Notes: generated by a model from the letters alone, not told the origin. A DNA stretch of 64,000 bases from Glossina fuscipes (GCF_014805625.2 NW_023998415.1:44844216-44908215); one strand, 5' to 3'; positions 26,761 through 39,831 are shown, numbered from the stretch's first letter. Numbers and translations are program-made.

Positions 26761-27776
26761 TAAAATGGTGTAGTATAGCTTCCGGACCGTATATAATGTA
26801 CTTTAAAAGTCCGATATATATCTTTTCTATGTAATAGCAAAGTCGATTCGTAACTTAAAAGGGGGAAAGATACTAAATGGCGGTACTCTTCTTATACGAT
26901 TTGCTTATTTCGTCTGAATGTATTAGGTCTAGGTGTGTTTCGCCGCTATGTGAAAAACGCTTTCAAGCGGCTTCCTTTCATTTCAAGCTAAACTATTCGA
27001 AACATATCGATCCGTGCATCTGTTGTCTTTGCGCCGTCTTGATTGTCGCCATTGCTTCGCCAAGAATTCAGAAAAGTCTTCAACTAGATGATGCGTATCG
27101 AAGAATAACATCTCGAGATCAATACAACTTTCATAGGTCTTGTAAACGCTATCATATGCTTTTATGATATCAGTGAAAATATCTGGCGGAAATCTCGCAA
27201 ATGTCTCTATTCTATTCTTAATCCGTATATATGACTATTTTGTCTAACGTTGGATGGCTCAAAAAAACAAAAAAAAAAAAAAAAATTCACTTTATCGTGA
27301 TCAGCTACCTATCCGCATGAAGGATAGGTGTGGTGTTATAAATTCGCCCGATGGCGAATATTATCTGATTTCTGACTTGTTGTGGTTGTAACAATTTTTC
27401 CGTTTCGCAGGAGGGTAAATTTCGTTGCGAGATATGCGGTTATTCGTGCATACAATCCAGTGCTTATAAGCGTCATATGCGTTTAAATCATGAGGAAGCT
27501 TTCAAAAGAATCTCTTGCGACTTATGCAATTTCATTACCATCAATGAGAGCAAACTTGACGCCCATAAGGAAGATCATCGTAAGGGATTAATTATTAATA
27601 ATGAAGATTCGATGAATGCCTCGAAGCCGAATAATAAAAATGAAATATCCACTGATTGTTTTATGCCTTTGGAAAGCATCGATTCGTTACCCCATGAACC
27701 AGCTGTGGATACTGGCGGCGTCACCATACCGGCACCGTCAGAAGATTCTCAATTCCCGACTTATTTGAATAATTAA
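22188..27776 (+). CDS. C2H2 zinc-finger protein with nine fingers, four exons
   Basis: Probable nuclear DNA-binding protein; I do not recognise the orthologue. Exons 22188-22827, 23331-23635, 26296-26403 and 27411-27776 join in phase (1, 0, 0) to 472 aa. The splice junctions are confirmed by the fingers: finger 4 (C203, C206, H219, H223) is completed only by joining exon 1 to exon 2, and finger 6 (C301, C304, H317, H321) only by joining exon 2 to exon 3. Finger starts are about residues 55, 141, 173, 203, 272, 301, 329, 357 and 387. Fingers 6 and 7 are joined by the canonical TGEKP linker; fingers 1, 2 and 8 have slightly irregular spacing. An acidic N terminus precedes finger 1, a basic linker (KERRRRTLQ) lies between fingers 4 and 5, and a polar tail follows finger 9. 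The 2.66-kb third intron carries a SINE, an (AG)n array with a gap, and an inverted repeat. Confidence 0.85.
23982..24052. repeat. Inverted repeat, 22-bp arms, intronic hairpin
   Basis: Arm 23982-24003 (TATGTCAACAATACGCAAGG plus AC) pairs with 24031-24052 at 20 of 22 positions around a 27-bp AT-rich loop. It lies in intron 3 of the zinc-finger gene. It has pre-miRNA dimensions, but could equally be the end-to-end remains of a palindromic element. Confidence 0.6.
25580..25685. repeat. (AG)n array containing a 10-N gap
   Basis: A long pure AG dinucleotide array is interrupted by ten N at 25629-25638. The gap is a scaffold placeholder, so the true array length is unknown. Open frames reading RERERE or SLSLSL across it are artefacts. 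Confidence 0.97.
25917..26092 (+). mobile_element. Full-length tRNA-derived SINE with 12-bp target duplication
   Basis: The head is tRNA-like: an A box TGGCCAATTAGG at 25929-25940 and a B box GGTTCGAATC at 25973-25982, the internal RNA polymerase III promoter. A shared body (GCCGATAGCCTTAGATGCTA, TTTAGTCTT, TTTCTCTGGCGAAATTAATA) and an (AAT)n tail follow. Perfect 12-bp direct repeats TATTCCAATGAC flank it (25905-25916 and 26093-26104), showing target-primed insertion. Other copies: 57972-58141 (full, -), 12010-12093 and 57165-57345 (partial). Confidence 0.9.
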
Positions 27777-28439
27777 AAAAACAAAAAAAAACAAGAAACA
27801 AAAACGAAAAAAGGATAACATCAAGAAAGGAAACAAGCAACAACGAACCACCAATGGATTAATAATAATATTTTTTTTATTATCCTTTATTTTTATTCAA
27901 ATTCTTTTTGTTTATAATTGTTTTTGTTCTTCTTTCTCTGTTTTATGATATGATTCGCAACACAATTTTTAGTTTTTATTTGTTTAATAATTAAAATCTG
28001 TCAGTTTTTATATAACTTTTTTTTGTTTCATAATTAATTGTTTTATTTTTTGTTTTTTTTTTTTTTTTTTTATTACATAACGCCGTGTAATTACTTTTTA
28101 AATGTTTCGTTTTATTTAATTATTTACTCTTTTTTAAATATTTTAATGAAAAAATTTTAAATTGTTTTATTTTAATATGTCCTTCCTTCTCTCGGGGAGC
28201 GGTTTATATGGTTTGTTATTTCACCATTTTATATATTGATTTATTGATTATTTGTTTATTTATTTTTTGCTTTTATGCTTTCTGCTTTTTTTTTTTTTAA
28301 GATGACGTTAAATGTTAACGTTGAAAGTTAGTTTAATTTCGGTTTAGTTGAATGCGTAAATAAGTGAAACAGTGACCTTGAAAATTTGTTGCAAATGTTT
28401 TTCTCAATTACATTCGATGAAATTTGAATTTCTTTTCTT

Positions 28440-28480
<41 letters not shown>

Positions 28481-29269
28481 TAATTTTTCGCTTTTTTTGC
28501 ATTTAGTCAAGTCTTTATCAAACATTTTCTGCTAATTAGGTTGGTTTCATATTTTCATAATAATCGCTTTATATGTATGAGTTCATCATATTTAACTTAG
28601 GTTTATTTTCCTATTCGTTTCTCTTTACGTTTTCTAAAATATGGAATTGTTTCTCTCTTCTTAATTTTTTACCATTTTCTTTTCATCCTTTTCCCTTTTT
28701 TTTTTTTTTTGTTTTACTTTCAAAATTCTTTTTAACTAAAAATTGTTTCTTTATTTCTTATCATATCGCTTAGCAGCTTCACTTTTACATCATAATCTTT
28801 AGTTTAGTTTTTTTGTTCTTCTTCTTTTTTTTTTTGCTTAATTACTGTTATGTTTTTTAATAATAAAAAAACAAAAAATATTTGAAGAGTTTTGTTTTCT
28901 CAATTTATTTATTGTCTGCATTTGATTTGATTTGAATCAAAAAAAAAAAAAATAAAAAAAAAAATAAAATAAATAAAATAGAGATAAATAAAAAGAGTTC
29001 ATAGATATGAATAAATAGATGAATATATGTATAAATATTTACATACATACATACATACATTTCTTAGGGTGGTGATAGATTTTATGAAAATATTGCTCAA
29101 AAAATTGCATACCATAGGGATATGTTAAGGATTTGTAAAATGCTTGCAACTCATATAAGTACGCATCGGAGGCTTCATAAAGTATTTATTAGCGCTTAGT
29201 AAGACATGCGTCTCCGATTATTAGTCTAGACAAAATCACGATTACGTTCTTAAAGCTTGACTTAGGATA

Positions 29270-30065
29270 AACTTGGTCAGCAATTGTGGTACAAGAATGT
29301 GCGTAACACCCAGAAGCACTTTAGATGAACCCATCCTTTAGTATGGCGATCGATTTAGAATCACGTTCTGAATCCCTTTCGCAGTTGATCTTTTGTCTTT
29401 TGCCCTATTTTCCGATCACTCCATGACTGCAACTGAATGCATTATATCGTGAAAAGGTCCAATTTTCGAACAGTGAGAATTGCTTAACAAATAAATCGAG
29501 CTTACCGAATTTGGATAAGGTAGATAAACGTATGCTTTGGATACCACCTTATATAAGGATTCTCAACAAATGTAAACTCTTATATGCCGCAAAGGCTTAA
29601 GTGTTTAATGTTTTATGATGAAAATCTCCTCGTGATTGCAATTTTTGCGAAAAGAGATGAAGTGAATCAAATTTGAACCAAATGGAATCCATTTCATACA
29701 AGATTTCTCATGATTAGTAAGCCCTTTAGAAAAGCATTTAATTTTTTATTTTTATTAGTGACAGCGAGTATGGATGGCATTGGTCTATTTTTTAAGACTC
29801 CGACGAACATAGGGGTTAACGGGAAAAGCAAGCTCTTATATGAAGAGGAAAAATGCAATTGATATATTATAATATAGGTAATAGGGAGCATATAAGGTTT
29901 GCTGGAACTGGATCAGGCCATATCATGTTTTGATCGCCGTTCAATGTGCGGGCTTTCGGAAAACGTATGTCTTCGCATGAAACTAATGGGTAATTTTTGG
30001 TGTACTATTACCAAAAGGACTGAGTAACTGTACCAGGGAAAATGGTATGGGGTATCTAATGGTCG
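29270..30065 (-). mobile_element. TACCCTACACC-family repeat, long copy
   Basis: In reverse orientation its 30060 end reads ATTAGATACCCCATACC, followed by TTTTGGTAATAGTACACCAA, matching the copy starting near 3487 (TTAGATACCCTACACC, then TTTTGGTAATAATGCACCGA). The boundary at the 29270 side is approximate. Confidence 0.5.
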
Positions 30066-31626
30066 GACTGGCTCGGCTCAGTATTCTTTTTTGTCATTCT
30101 CGTTAAGTTAAATTCGTAGATCTGATCGAAATTATCAATAAGTTTACTTTCCATTTATTCGGCTTAAAAAATTTTTGCTATTAAACGTGAGCGTAGGGCT
30201 AAGGTTGGCCTATATGACTATGACTATTGATTAAATTTGGTTGACATGTTGATTTTAGTTCTTCGACTAAACATATGGTTATGCAAAAATCCGATTCGTA
30301 ATAGGACACCGATCAATGAAACTGAATGAAGCCTCTGTTACGTACTATGAATTAGTCCCAATCTTCGGTGGTGGATGCAAAATTACATTTATTACTTATG
30401 TAAAAATCTTTCTGTTACATAAATTTTGCAATATTGCTCAATAAAAAATCTTAGTTCAAAAATTGGAATAAAATTCTTCTAAAAAAATTTATTATTTTTT
30501 TTATTAAATATAAACAAAAGAAAAAAAAAGAAGTTTTTTAAATTGTTTTAAATATTTATTAAAAGTATGAAGCGAAACGTATAGCAACAATTTTTCTAAA
30601 AATTGACTGAAAATAGAAAAAATGTTTTAAAGAAAAAAAAAAAAAAAAAAACAAAAAAATTGTACAATTCTTAAAAGTTTTTTTTTATAATATTTTTGAA
30701 AAACTTTATAATTTTTTCCAAAAAATATTTCCTTTGAATGCTTCAAGCAAAATATTGCATATTGGAAACTTTTCGTTTAATTTGTTAAAAATGCAAAGTT
30801 TTAAAAAAAATATTTTTGTTTTTATTTTTTCTTTTTTTTTTTTTTTTTTTTTTTTTTTTGTATCCTACACCACTTGTACACCCAGAAGAACTTGAGCTAG
30901 ATCCACTTTCTCGATTCAAAATCATTTTCATGATTGGTGTGCATTCAAGGGCGACTTATACTGAAAATGATTTGGATCGTTTCACGTCTTCAACCACTTC
31001 ATATACAACGACATACTTTGTGAAGTCATTATATGCATAGTTGTAGTAGGAGTGGTGTGGAGTATTGAATGATGATGGGCCGTGATTTGTTATAGTTAGG
31101 TATTCAAAAGATTTGTATACAAAATAAATGAAAAACAAAATTTGTAAAGATCTCTTAAAATAGTTTTTAAAAATGATTGTTAAAGAGTCCTTGAAAACTT
31201 TTCGAAATTTCATAAACTCATTTATGCTTTAAAGCGAGCTAGCTTCCTTTTACTAACTTTAGTCGATTCGAAACGCATTCGAATTTCATTGAAATGTTTT
31301 CAATTCAATTATCGAATTCATTTCGATGAATATTTTATACCTGTAATGAAATTCATTTCACGCATGATCACATGATGACATTTCTGTAGCAAACTTTTGT
31401 AAAAATTTAAAAAAAAATTCCATTTATATATGATAAATAAATATTTCTTGAGCATCAAGGCATCATTTATATATTGTATAGAATACTTTACGTTGGGCTC
31501 AATTGTATTTTGTTTTAAAATCTTTCCCGATTTTTAGGTAGATGTAATGCAAAATTCATGAAATATTTTCCGAATTCAATTTTTACAGCAAACAACAAAT
31601 TTTATAATGATTGATCAATAAGGTAC

Positions 31627-31675
<49 letters not shown>
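31627..31675. repeat. Poly(A) tract, about 50 bp
   Basis: An uninterrupted A run follows GGTACC; long pure homopolymers of this size are prone to sequencing error. Confidence 0.9.
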
Positions 31676-31677
<2 letters not shown>

Positions 31678-31696
31678 ATAACATAAAATGTTCTCG

Positions 31697-31849
31697 TTAA
31701 CTCAGGAGCCGTATACATGGAACAATTTTTTGTACTTTTCCTTCACCATCGTACCAATGTCCATAGACATTAGAAAATTTGAAATTTTCTGGAAAAAGAA
31801 ATTTGTGATTACAAGGCATTGCTATGAGTTTTTGTCGTGTATTAATGAC
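31697..31849 (-). other. Coding-like frame ending in stop, unassigned
   Basis: The - strand frame contains NFKFSNVYGHWYDGEGKVQK then IVPCIRLLS and a TAA. A strong splice acceptor (ATTTCTTTTTCCAG) lies inside it, so it could be a terminal exon or a decayed fragment. I recognise no family and found no partner exon with matching phase. Confidence 0.25.
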
Positions 31850-31900
31850 GTTATGTTATAATGATTTTTTTTTTTTTTTCGAAGATAAAAGCGAAAGATT

Positions 31901-32074
31901 TTAATTGTTTAGAGGACAAGTTTGATCCCTCGAATAATTCAATGAATTACTGTTTGAAATATCACATACTTTTTGACCTTCGTTTATAATTCGAATAATA
32001 TCAGCCCTAGAAGTAATTGAATAATTTTCACGAATTTTTCTTTTTTGCTCTAAAGTTTTTAATTTACAATACAA
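31901..32074 (-). other. Coding-like 57-codon frame, weak CENP-B/psq-type HTH resemblance
   Basis: The - strand frame reads LEQKRKIRENYSITSRADII then RIINEGQKVCDIS and stops. The spacing K-R-K ... S/T ... I-I-x-x-I-x-x-G-x-K-x-x-D-I resembles the N-terminal helix-turn-helix of pogo/Tigger and CENP-B proteins. There is no visible start codon. It may be a transposon fragment; the match is weak and made by eye. Confidence 0.25.
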
Positions 32075-33312
32075 TCAAATGCTCATCATAATTAGGAAAA
32101 TTTTCTCCGATATTTCCGATATGAAATATATATTTCGGAGGAAGAGAAAAAAATTAAAAATAATCTCGTTGAAGCGTTTTTTATGATGACCATCAGCGAT
32201 CACTTTAACGGATTAGGTCACTGTAATAACTTAAAAAAAAAAAAAGAATTAAAATAATTGATTTATTAGGCATAGATTTAAGTATTAAAAGGAAAAGTGA
32301 AAATATTTCTGAAAAAAAAATTAAAAAAATGACAACACCGAAGCCATTCTCGCATTCTCGGTGCCTGTTGCGGTACACATTGTAACTGGTACAAATGGGG
32401 GAATTGAAAAGAAGCATTTAACCTGCTTGCCTATAGCTAGTGATACACACAGAATTTTTTGTTTTAGAAATATTGGTTTTCGTGTGATGGATAGTTAAAA
32501 TTTGACCAATTTGGAAGGGCACTCTTTTGTTATTAAAAGCAAGTCGGGGCAAGGCGGACTTTTAAATATCCTGCACTACTTCGCCTATTACAGCCGTTCA
32601 CTCGTTTTCCTCATAATACATCAAAAATTAAATATTACTTTTATGTAAATGCATGATTTTCATGAACGTCCTTCTCTATTGGAGCATACTCGAAACGTCA
32701 AACTGACACGATGCAAGTTTAACAAAATTAATTTACTTGTCAAAGATTATTATTATATTCCATGTGTCTCCGCTGTAATAAACTATAAATTAGATTTTTA
32801 CCGGACTTTAGACGGACCTGCTTTCATAAGATCACCGTATATATGGTTCAAATTACCTATGGTGTTTGGACATTATATATTAAAAATGAGATTTTTTTTG
32901 GCATGTAAAAGTTTATTTTTCTATCGAATCCTAATATGGATTAGAATCCAATAAATAGAGTTACTTGGTCTAAAATCGGTAAGGTTTAAATTTAATGTCA
33001 AATTATTATTATTATGAATAAATTATCATCAAAACGTATTGAAAATTAGACAGTTTTACTATCTAAGGATTCAGCTGGAACGGTTCAGTGAAAAAGATTC
33101 GATCCCAAATTTTCTCAGCCAATTTTGAATGGCAAAATATGATTACTAGATGAATTTTTCATATATAAAGAATGGAGAATGATTGAAAATGTGGACCGAT
33201 CGGAAGCGTTTTCAATTTGTTCTTTTTTTTTTTTTGTTTTTGAGAATAACGCATTCCAAGTGTCCGCATATTGCCGTAGAATTATGTTCCGAAAATCGAT
33301 ATATGTGACCAT

Positions 33313-34063
33313 TTAAAATTTTGCCAAATCCACAATTGTCTTTTTATGCCATTCGTGACTATTTAAAGAATCATTTAAGTCAATAAATGAAATTTGATTT
33401 TTTGAAAAACTTATGGTGGCCCTACCCCTTAACCGCATCCTATTTGAAAATTGAGACACTTGAAAACTTCGCTTTTCACCAAGCGATGATTCGACTTTTG
33501 GCGATGAGATGAGTCTTGAAAAGAATCGATTTTTTTTGTTTTTTTTTTTTTTTGAAAAAACAAAATATGTTGTTGCTTTGTTCAAAGCGCTGTTAATCTC
33601 AATATGTGTTTTTTTTTTTGAAGATGAAAAATTTCTATCTTTGTAAAGGGTAAAGATTTTCTCGCTATTTTCCTTGCGGCAAATCAAGACTGTGTCGCCC
33701 ATACGTTCATCTCTTGGAATAGGACACCGTGACGCCGTGTAAGACTTCTATAATATTTTCAATGAGTTCGTGATATCCTATTGACAGACGGCAGTACTTG
33801 AGGTAAAATTTGGGTATTTTTATCCTTGGCGACAAAAGAACGTGCAAACTATTCCGCCTAATGAACATAAGCGACTGTTACATATTACGACAGATCTTTG
33901 AGCAAAGGGATTGTAATGTTTTTTTTTCCTTGCAAAGCAGTTTTTTACAAATTTGCTTAAACTTTCCTCGTTCTTATGGGACAAATCGTTCATAGTATCC
34001 GCCTGAATTAGTTTAAAATCTTCGTCCAATAAAGAATTAATTTGGTCTTGTTTTGAATTTAAT
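33313..34063 (-). other. Coding-like region, broken frames; possible tail exon or pseudogene
   Basis: Two - strand frames look coding in composition. The first (34063-33820) reads LNSKQDQINSLLDEDFKLIQ and continues for 81 codons to TAA; its possible acceptor at 34064 would join in phase with the last recognised exon of the CUB/LDLa gene (35623), making it a candidate cytoplasmic tail. The second (33702-33313) starts MGDTVLICRKENSEKIFTLY. Between them is a frame reading SIGYHELIENIIEVLHGVTV. Stops separate all three. The acceptor lacks a good pyrimidine tract, so a pseudogene is equally likely. Confidence 0.25.
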
Positions 34064-34372
34064 CTTTAGTGTTTCGTTCAAATGTAATCAAAGGTAATCT
34101 TTGCATACACTGCCTCCTCAGGATGCGGTCGTTTCTTGACGTTCGTATTAGTGTTCGCTACGTCTGACAATATAAAGAGCTGAGCGCTATAAAAAGCGAT
34201 AGAAAGAGAAATATCATAAGATATAGAGACAAAATCATCGAATGGATGGATCGACAAATATATATAAGGAGTAGGTTGTTAAATAAATGATCAAAGAGCA
34301 CAAATAAGAGAGAAGAATAGGGAAAAGGTAATCAGGGATAGGAAGCGAAGAATGAAATAAATTTATTGATAG

Positions 34373-34375
<3 letters not shown>

Positions 34376-34423
<48 letters not shown>
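34376..34423. repeat. (AG)n microsatellite
   Basis: A pure AG array of about 48 bp; the frames read across it are artefacts. Confidence 0.95.
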
Positions 34424-34429
<6 letters not shown>

Positions 34430-34979
34430 GAGGATGTGAAAAGAAGAGAATGCGGGAAGGAGAAAAAATAAAAAAAAATGAATAGATGAATAATAAACAA
34501 TAAAGAGAGAAAGGAGAAAAAACAACGATGGAAACGGAAAATTGTTGTCAAACAATTATTTGTGCGTCGCATAATAAATGCTAGGGTAGAAATATAATCC
34601 TAAAATCATTTACTCCATACATATTTTTACTAAAAAATTAATGCTAAAAGTCATAATTGTTTTCTATATTAATTTTAGTTTTCGTTTTCTATTCAATTGG
34701 TCTAAAGAGTTACAGTTATTAACAAAACATTTATTATATTTTAATATTAATTTTAATTTTTTTTTTTTTTTTTTTTTAAATTTAATTAAAAACCTTTTAA
34801 AGGATACGAACTTAGTCAGTGATAAAAATGGGAGAATGGGGTAGTAATACATATGTCTGCTATTACGTAGAAAAGTTTTCTTTAAGTTTCTTAACTTTAA
34901 TGTTGGGTTTCTTACTTTTTCTTTAATTAAACCTTTGGATCTCGTTTTAACATTTCTTATTTATATGTATATATTAATA

Positions 34980-35120
34980 TATATATACATGATATATATA
35001 TATATATATATATACATGATATATATATATATATATATATACATATATACGTGCATACATACATGCATATATATATATATATATACATATTTGATATATA
35101 TATATATATATATGTATATA
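34980..35120. repeat. (AT)n-rich block
   Basis: Three AT arrays are separated by ATACATG and ATACGTGCATACATACATGC spacers. Confidence 0.9.
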
Positions 35121-35622
35121 ATTTTAAATATTTAATTTCTAAAAAAATGCATTAAAAACAGGTGAGTTTGGTTTTTCACTTCTCTTCGTTTCGTCTTTAC
35201 ATTATTTTAAAATTAATAGTAGAATTGAGTAGTGTAGTGTTAGTTGTGTGTTTGCTTTGTGTTGCTGTATTATTGTGAAAACAGTCCAACGGCATAATTC
35301 CGTGCGATATATTATCAAGGTGTTAATAGTAAGCGGTCAGACTGTAGTGACACGATCTATTTCCACATAGCGCACAGAATTATCGCTTTGTCAGCAAATC
35401 ACTTCCTTCTCGTCCAGCACAGCTGTATCCATGGAACTTAAAGACTTTAATCTCGTTTGCAGCATTGTTGAGCCACGTAGTTTTCGTTTAATTTTTCTTA
35501 TTTTTTTTGTTTTTTTTTTTTTTTTGGAATAAGGAAAGGGAAAAAATTTTTGTTTTTTTTTGTTTTTTTTTAATAAAAAAAATTCATTCATTTGAAAGGA
35601 TTTGTTTGCTTAGATTACTTAC

Positions 35623-35824
35623 TTATAGGCGAAGGCTGCAAATGCACAACAGAAGAGTACAATAATCAAACACAAGGTGGCCAATATTTCTGTCGGCAAT
35701 TTCATAATCGCCGAGCATTGCAAAAATGTTTCATCATCGCCTGAGGGACAGTGCACCACGCCATCACACCAAACACTAACATTAACGCAAGCGTTTAACT
35801 CGGAGCACTTGTATTGACAGTCTT
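35623..35824 (-). CDS. CUB/LDLa gene exon 11: LDLa module and transmembrane helix
   Basis: Six Cys in LDLa order (CQYKC, C, WC, C, C) with the acidic SGDDE calcium loop; the usual Asp before the fifth Cys is His here (CDGVVHC), so one calcium ligand is missing. A 20-residue hydrophobic helix follows. The exon ends at a consensus donor TATAA|GTAAGT; without splicing the frame would stop two codons later (TAT AAG TAA). The tail exon is not securely identified. Confidence 0.85.
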
Positions 35825-36702
35825 CTGGTTATAAAAAGAAACCCAAACCAAAAAAAAATTAAAAAAAATCATCTACATCATGACAATACAACAACAATAG
35901 TGCTTGTGTTCTTTCATTGTTTTCGTTTTTGTTCATCTTTTACTAAGATTTTAAGCAAACAAATGTACAATCAATTCTTGTTGTTTTTATTTTATGTTTT
36001 ACCTGCTAAGCTTATTGTAGGTCGAGGTATCAATTCCATCCAATTGAACGAGAAATCACCGTTTGCCGGACGCAAAAATTCAACACTAATGGCTTTTGAA
36101 CGATTGACTAAAGCAAAATTTGGTCTTTCATTCCAGCCAGCACTAAATATCTCTACAAATTCGTAGGCTTTCGAGTCAGGCGCCAAAGGACAGGCAGTGA
36201 TTGTTAAACCTTTAATGGTAAGAGGAAAGAGAGAAAGAAAAAAAATTATGAATTTCAAGTTTTCCTTTTTGCCTTCTGCTGCGTTATTGTTTACCTTCAG
36301 CTGTTGTTAGTACGGCTCTTGATTTCGTTTCACAACGATATGAACTTGTCCCCACAACTGTTGTGTTCATTGTCCTTTTCGGATTATATTTACGTAAGAA
36401 TATGGCCTTCAAGCGTACATATAAAAACTTATTGCCATTCGAAGGTTCAATCAGCCAAGGTCGAGTACGACATTCCAACTGCAGTATTCAAAGAAATTTT
36501 TAAAAAAAGCAAAAAAAAAGAAGAACAATTTTAATAGAATTCAATAACTGTACCGATGTTGTGTGTGTGTGTGTGTATTCAATATATTTCGATCATTTAG
36601 TTATCTAACGGTCTTTCTTAGATTTTACGTTCTAATCCCAATCATAAATCTATTTTATGAACAATGCCTTCTAAAACTTCGGCTACATTTCTTACTTTTT
36701 TT

Positions 36703-36736
<34 letters not shown>

Positions 36737-37799
36737 ACTATAGTAGGGCGTGGCGGGGCGCGATACTCTACACCATTGTATTTAATGCATCTATTCATAT
36801 AACGACTTTGAAAAATAAGGCTTTATAACGGCGTTTGTCCTTGAGCCAAAACATATCGCGGCGTATCCGGTCTCAAAAATTACGGTCTACACATTGAACA
36901 CAAGAAAACTAAATGGTCAGACGGTCAGACAAGGTTAGAAGAGATTTTATATCGTTCGGTATAATAAAAGGTGAAGTTTTGGTGACAAAAAAAAGTCAAT
37001 CTCAAGTTCTCCTGCGTGTTGCATACATGCGCACAAACTTAGTATAACCTTGTATCCCAAGTGGTTGTAGGGTAAAAGAAACAAAAAATCATTTCGATAG
37101 TTAATCGGTCTCTTAGAATAGATTAAGTACTTTATAAGGGGTTTCTTTCGTGAATAAGATGCAATTGAAAAATTCGCGGAGTGGCATCTATAAGAGAGAG
37201 ATGCTGCAATTCTGAAATATTCCTTTTTAATATTGGATTATAAGCTTGTTTACACTCGCTTGACCTCGCCCCTTTTTTCAATCTAAATTGCAGCCGCAAG
37301 TGTAAGAGGTGAAGTTTCTCTCTTCTATCTAAATTATAATGAGTTTATGAATCCGATTTAAATCGCAGACTGATCGATGCCGCGTCGATTCTCTGACGCG
37401 TACTGCCGTTCATTGCGAATGAAACTTCCAAAATGAGCTTCGGGATCGAATAAGTTTTACCTAAGTCGTTTTATGCTTGATGGAAATCAGTTGTTATATA
37501 AATATGTACTTACATCACCGAATGTCATATCAATGGTGCCGCTAGGCCCGAATTTTCTTCTACCATCTTTGCAATTGGTTGGTCCTTTAATGAACTCGAA
37601 CATACCCTCAAAATTTAAGGCATCTGGATCATCTAAAGTTGACATATTAAAGGCTGTAAAATGAACTTCAACATCGCGACTGGTTGATGTGTATTCAACC
37701 GGTAAATGTGATGAATTTGACGAATTACATAGACATCCACGCGGTAATAATATTGAATCATGATACGGTCTCTCAAATATCTATATTTAAGTGGGAGGT

Positions 37800-37830
<31 letters not shown>

Positions 37831-39795
37831 GAAACAAATATACATAAATTTACTCAAGTGTAAGTTTGTTCGCTGAAAGTCACGTTTATGTTGAATAAAT
37901 TTACCTCCACTTTGGCGCTGGTTTCGCCATAACAAAATGACCTATTTATGTCCTCATCGACACGTGACATGCACTGACGATTCATTGTGGTTACTTTGCG
38001 TAATTTAATGCGTACGCGTTCGCCACGCATTCCCTCAAACTTGTATATGCACCTCAGGTTGCGTGTGCCACCGCGGCCAAATAAAAATATATTACGCACG
38101 CTACGAAAGATGGCGGGATCTTTACGGTCCATAAGGCTGCTAATAAATTTACGATTGCAATCATGTTCGCCGCCACCCAGCGGTAGGCCATCCTGATGTA
38201 GGTCAATGAATTCATATTTCAATTTGAACTCTAACGGTCTGCGAGAGAAGATATTTATTGGCTTTCTAGTGGCAAAGAAATTTAAAGAATTAAAACATTA
38301 CCTAAGCACCGTCGATTCGGTGTTTTTTAATTCTAAAGTTATTGAATCACTGCTCGAAACGTAACTTTCCGATACGGTACATGGCCTGGCGTACGTTTCG
38401 TTGATGTTGGAGCGATCGCAAGTCCGCGGTATTGTTCCACGACAAAATCTTGCTATAACATTTGTTATATTATGAGGATTATATTGAGCCAGTGAGGGAT
38501 GGACTTGTGGCATATCGCTGGCGCTAAGTTTGGTGAGGAAAGAATTTCGAATTTTAGAATTTGTTTTTTTTTTTGGCATTCGTCTTGCAGGGGCTTGCAT
38601 GAGCAACTTACCAATTCAAGTCTTTACATTGTGGCGGCTCTCTTAGAGCACCGTCCCATATGCGTAACATGCCGCTACAATCTTCCTGAGTTTGTAATAC
38701 CCCTATCGCTCCTACGGACGTCTCATCAATTTGTCCAAATTCTGGATCCAAATTGAATTTCATCATTGAAATCCAAACTTTAAAACGCGACTGCGGCTGA
38801 TGCATTAGACTATTGGTACGTCGCGACAAACTTAAATGATCGAAAGTTTTAAAAACACCGATGCCTTGTAAATGATATAAGCAAGTGGTGTTTGGAGCTA
38901 AAGAATGCTTTGGATTCTCTAAGATACCACGTCCTGCACCGCGTATCCAAAATTCGCAGGGTTTCTTGTTTTTCGTATATGTTGGACTTTGTATGTCCAC
39001 AAATATTACTTCAACCTATGATAGGCATATTGTGACAATAATAATTATGTTTCATAATCAATAAATTTACCTCCAATTGAAATCCATATAAAGGCAAGAC
39101 TTGCGACGAACTGCCCGTAAACGTGCCATACGGTGATGTAGTGAATTCTACCAGTAATTCCGGGCCACTGGATACAGCCGAGGGTACTGCCTGACCGCCG
39201 CCACAAAATTTCAATATAATCGGATCACGCGTAGTATACCCATCATAGACTGTCACGTAGTCCTATGAGTTAATAAACAATGCAGAGGAACACACGAAAC
39301 ACATTTACTTTTAGAAAGAGCGAAACTCTCAAAAAAGAAATAAAAAAGAGAAACCAAACGTGAAACGAAAAAAGTGCCAGGTAACCAGACCAGATACATG
39401 AAAAAGGGATAGTAAGTGAGCGTAAAGAGTAAGAACCCATAATATATGTATGTAACGCGGCGACGTTTGCTTAAAACTGTTACAAAAGTGTTAAACAAAA
39501 TGAATTGTTGAGTGGAATAAATTGCTTAAGGGGTTTCCACAGATTCAAGAATCATTTCGTATGGATACGTGCACAAAGGTAGGAAAAGGAAATTATTAAC
39601 AGTACACCAAACAAACGTTGAAGATTTTCTGATTTTCTTTTCACAACGTGCGTCTACAATGCATTTTCTTTTGTTTTGTTTTTGTTTTTTTTGTTTTTTT
39701 TTGTTTTTCATTTTTTCTACTATTAAATAGAAAAAAACTAGTGATAAGTGAGTGATAGAAAACTTTTGCTAGCTACAGAGAGAAAGAGAGAGAGA

Positions 39796-39831
<36 letters not shown>

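Larger units (their letters stand above)
27777..35600. other. AT-rich region between zinc-finger gene and CUB/LDLa gene
   Basis: It holds the 3' UTR of the zinc-finger gene, long poly-T and poly-A tracts (28441-28479, 31627-31675), TACCCTACACC-family copies (29270-30065, 30861-31065, 32555-33290), an (AG)n array (34376-34423) and an (AT)n block (34980-35120). Three coding-like patches on the - strand (31697-31849, 31901-32074 and 33313-34063) are listed separately; otherwise I see nothing. Confidence 0.45.

Noticed and set aside
26646..27167. Possible additional exons of the zinc-finger gene between exons 3 and 4
   Set aside because: No C2H2 pattern and no in-phase splice pair; exon 3 joins exon 4 directly in phase 0 and continues the finger array.
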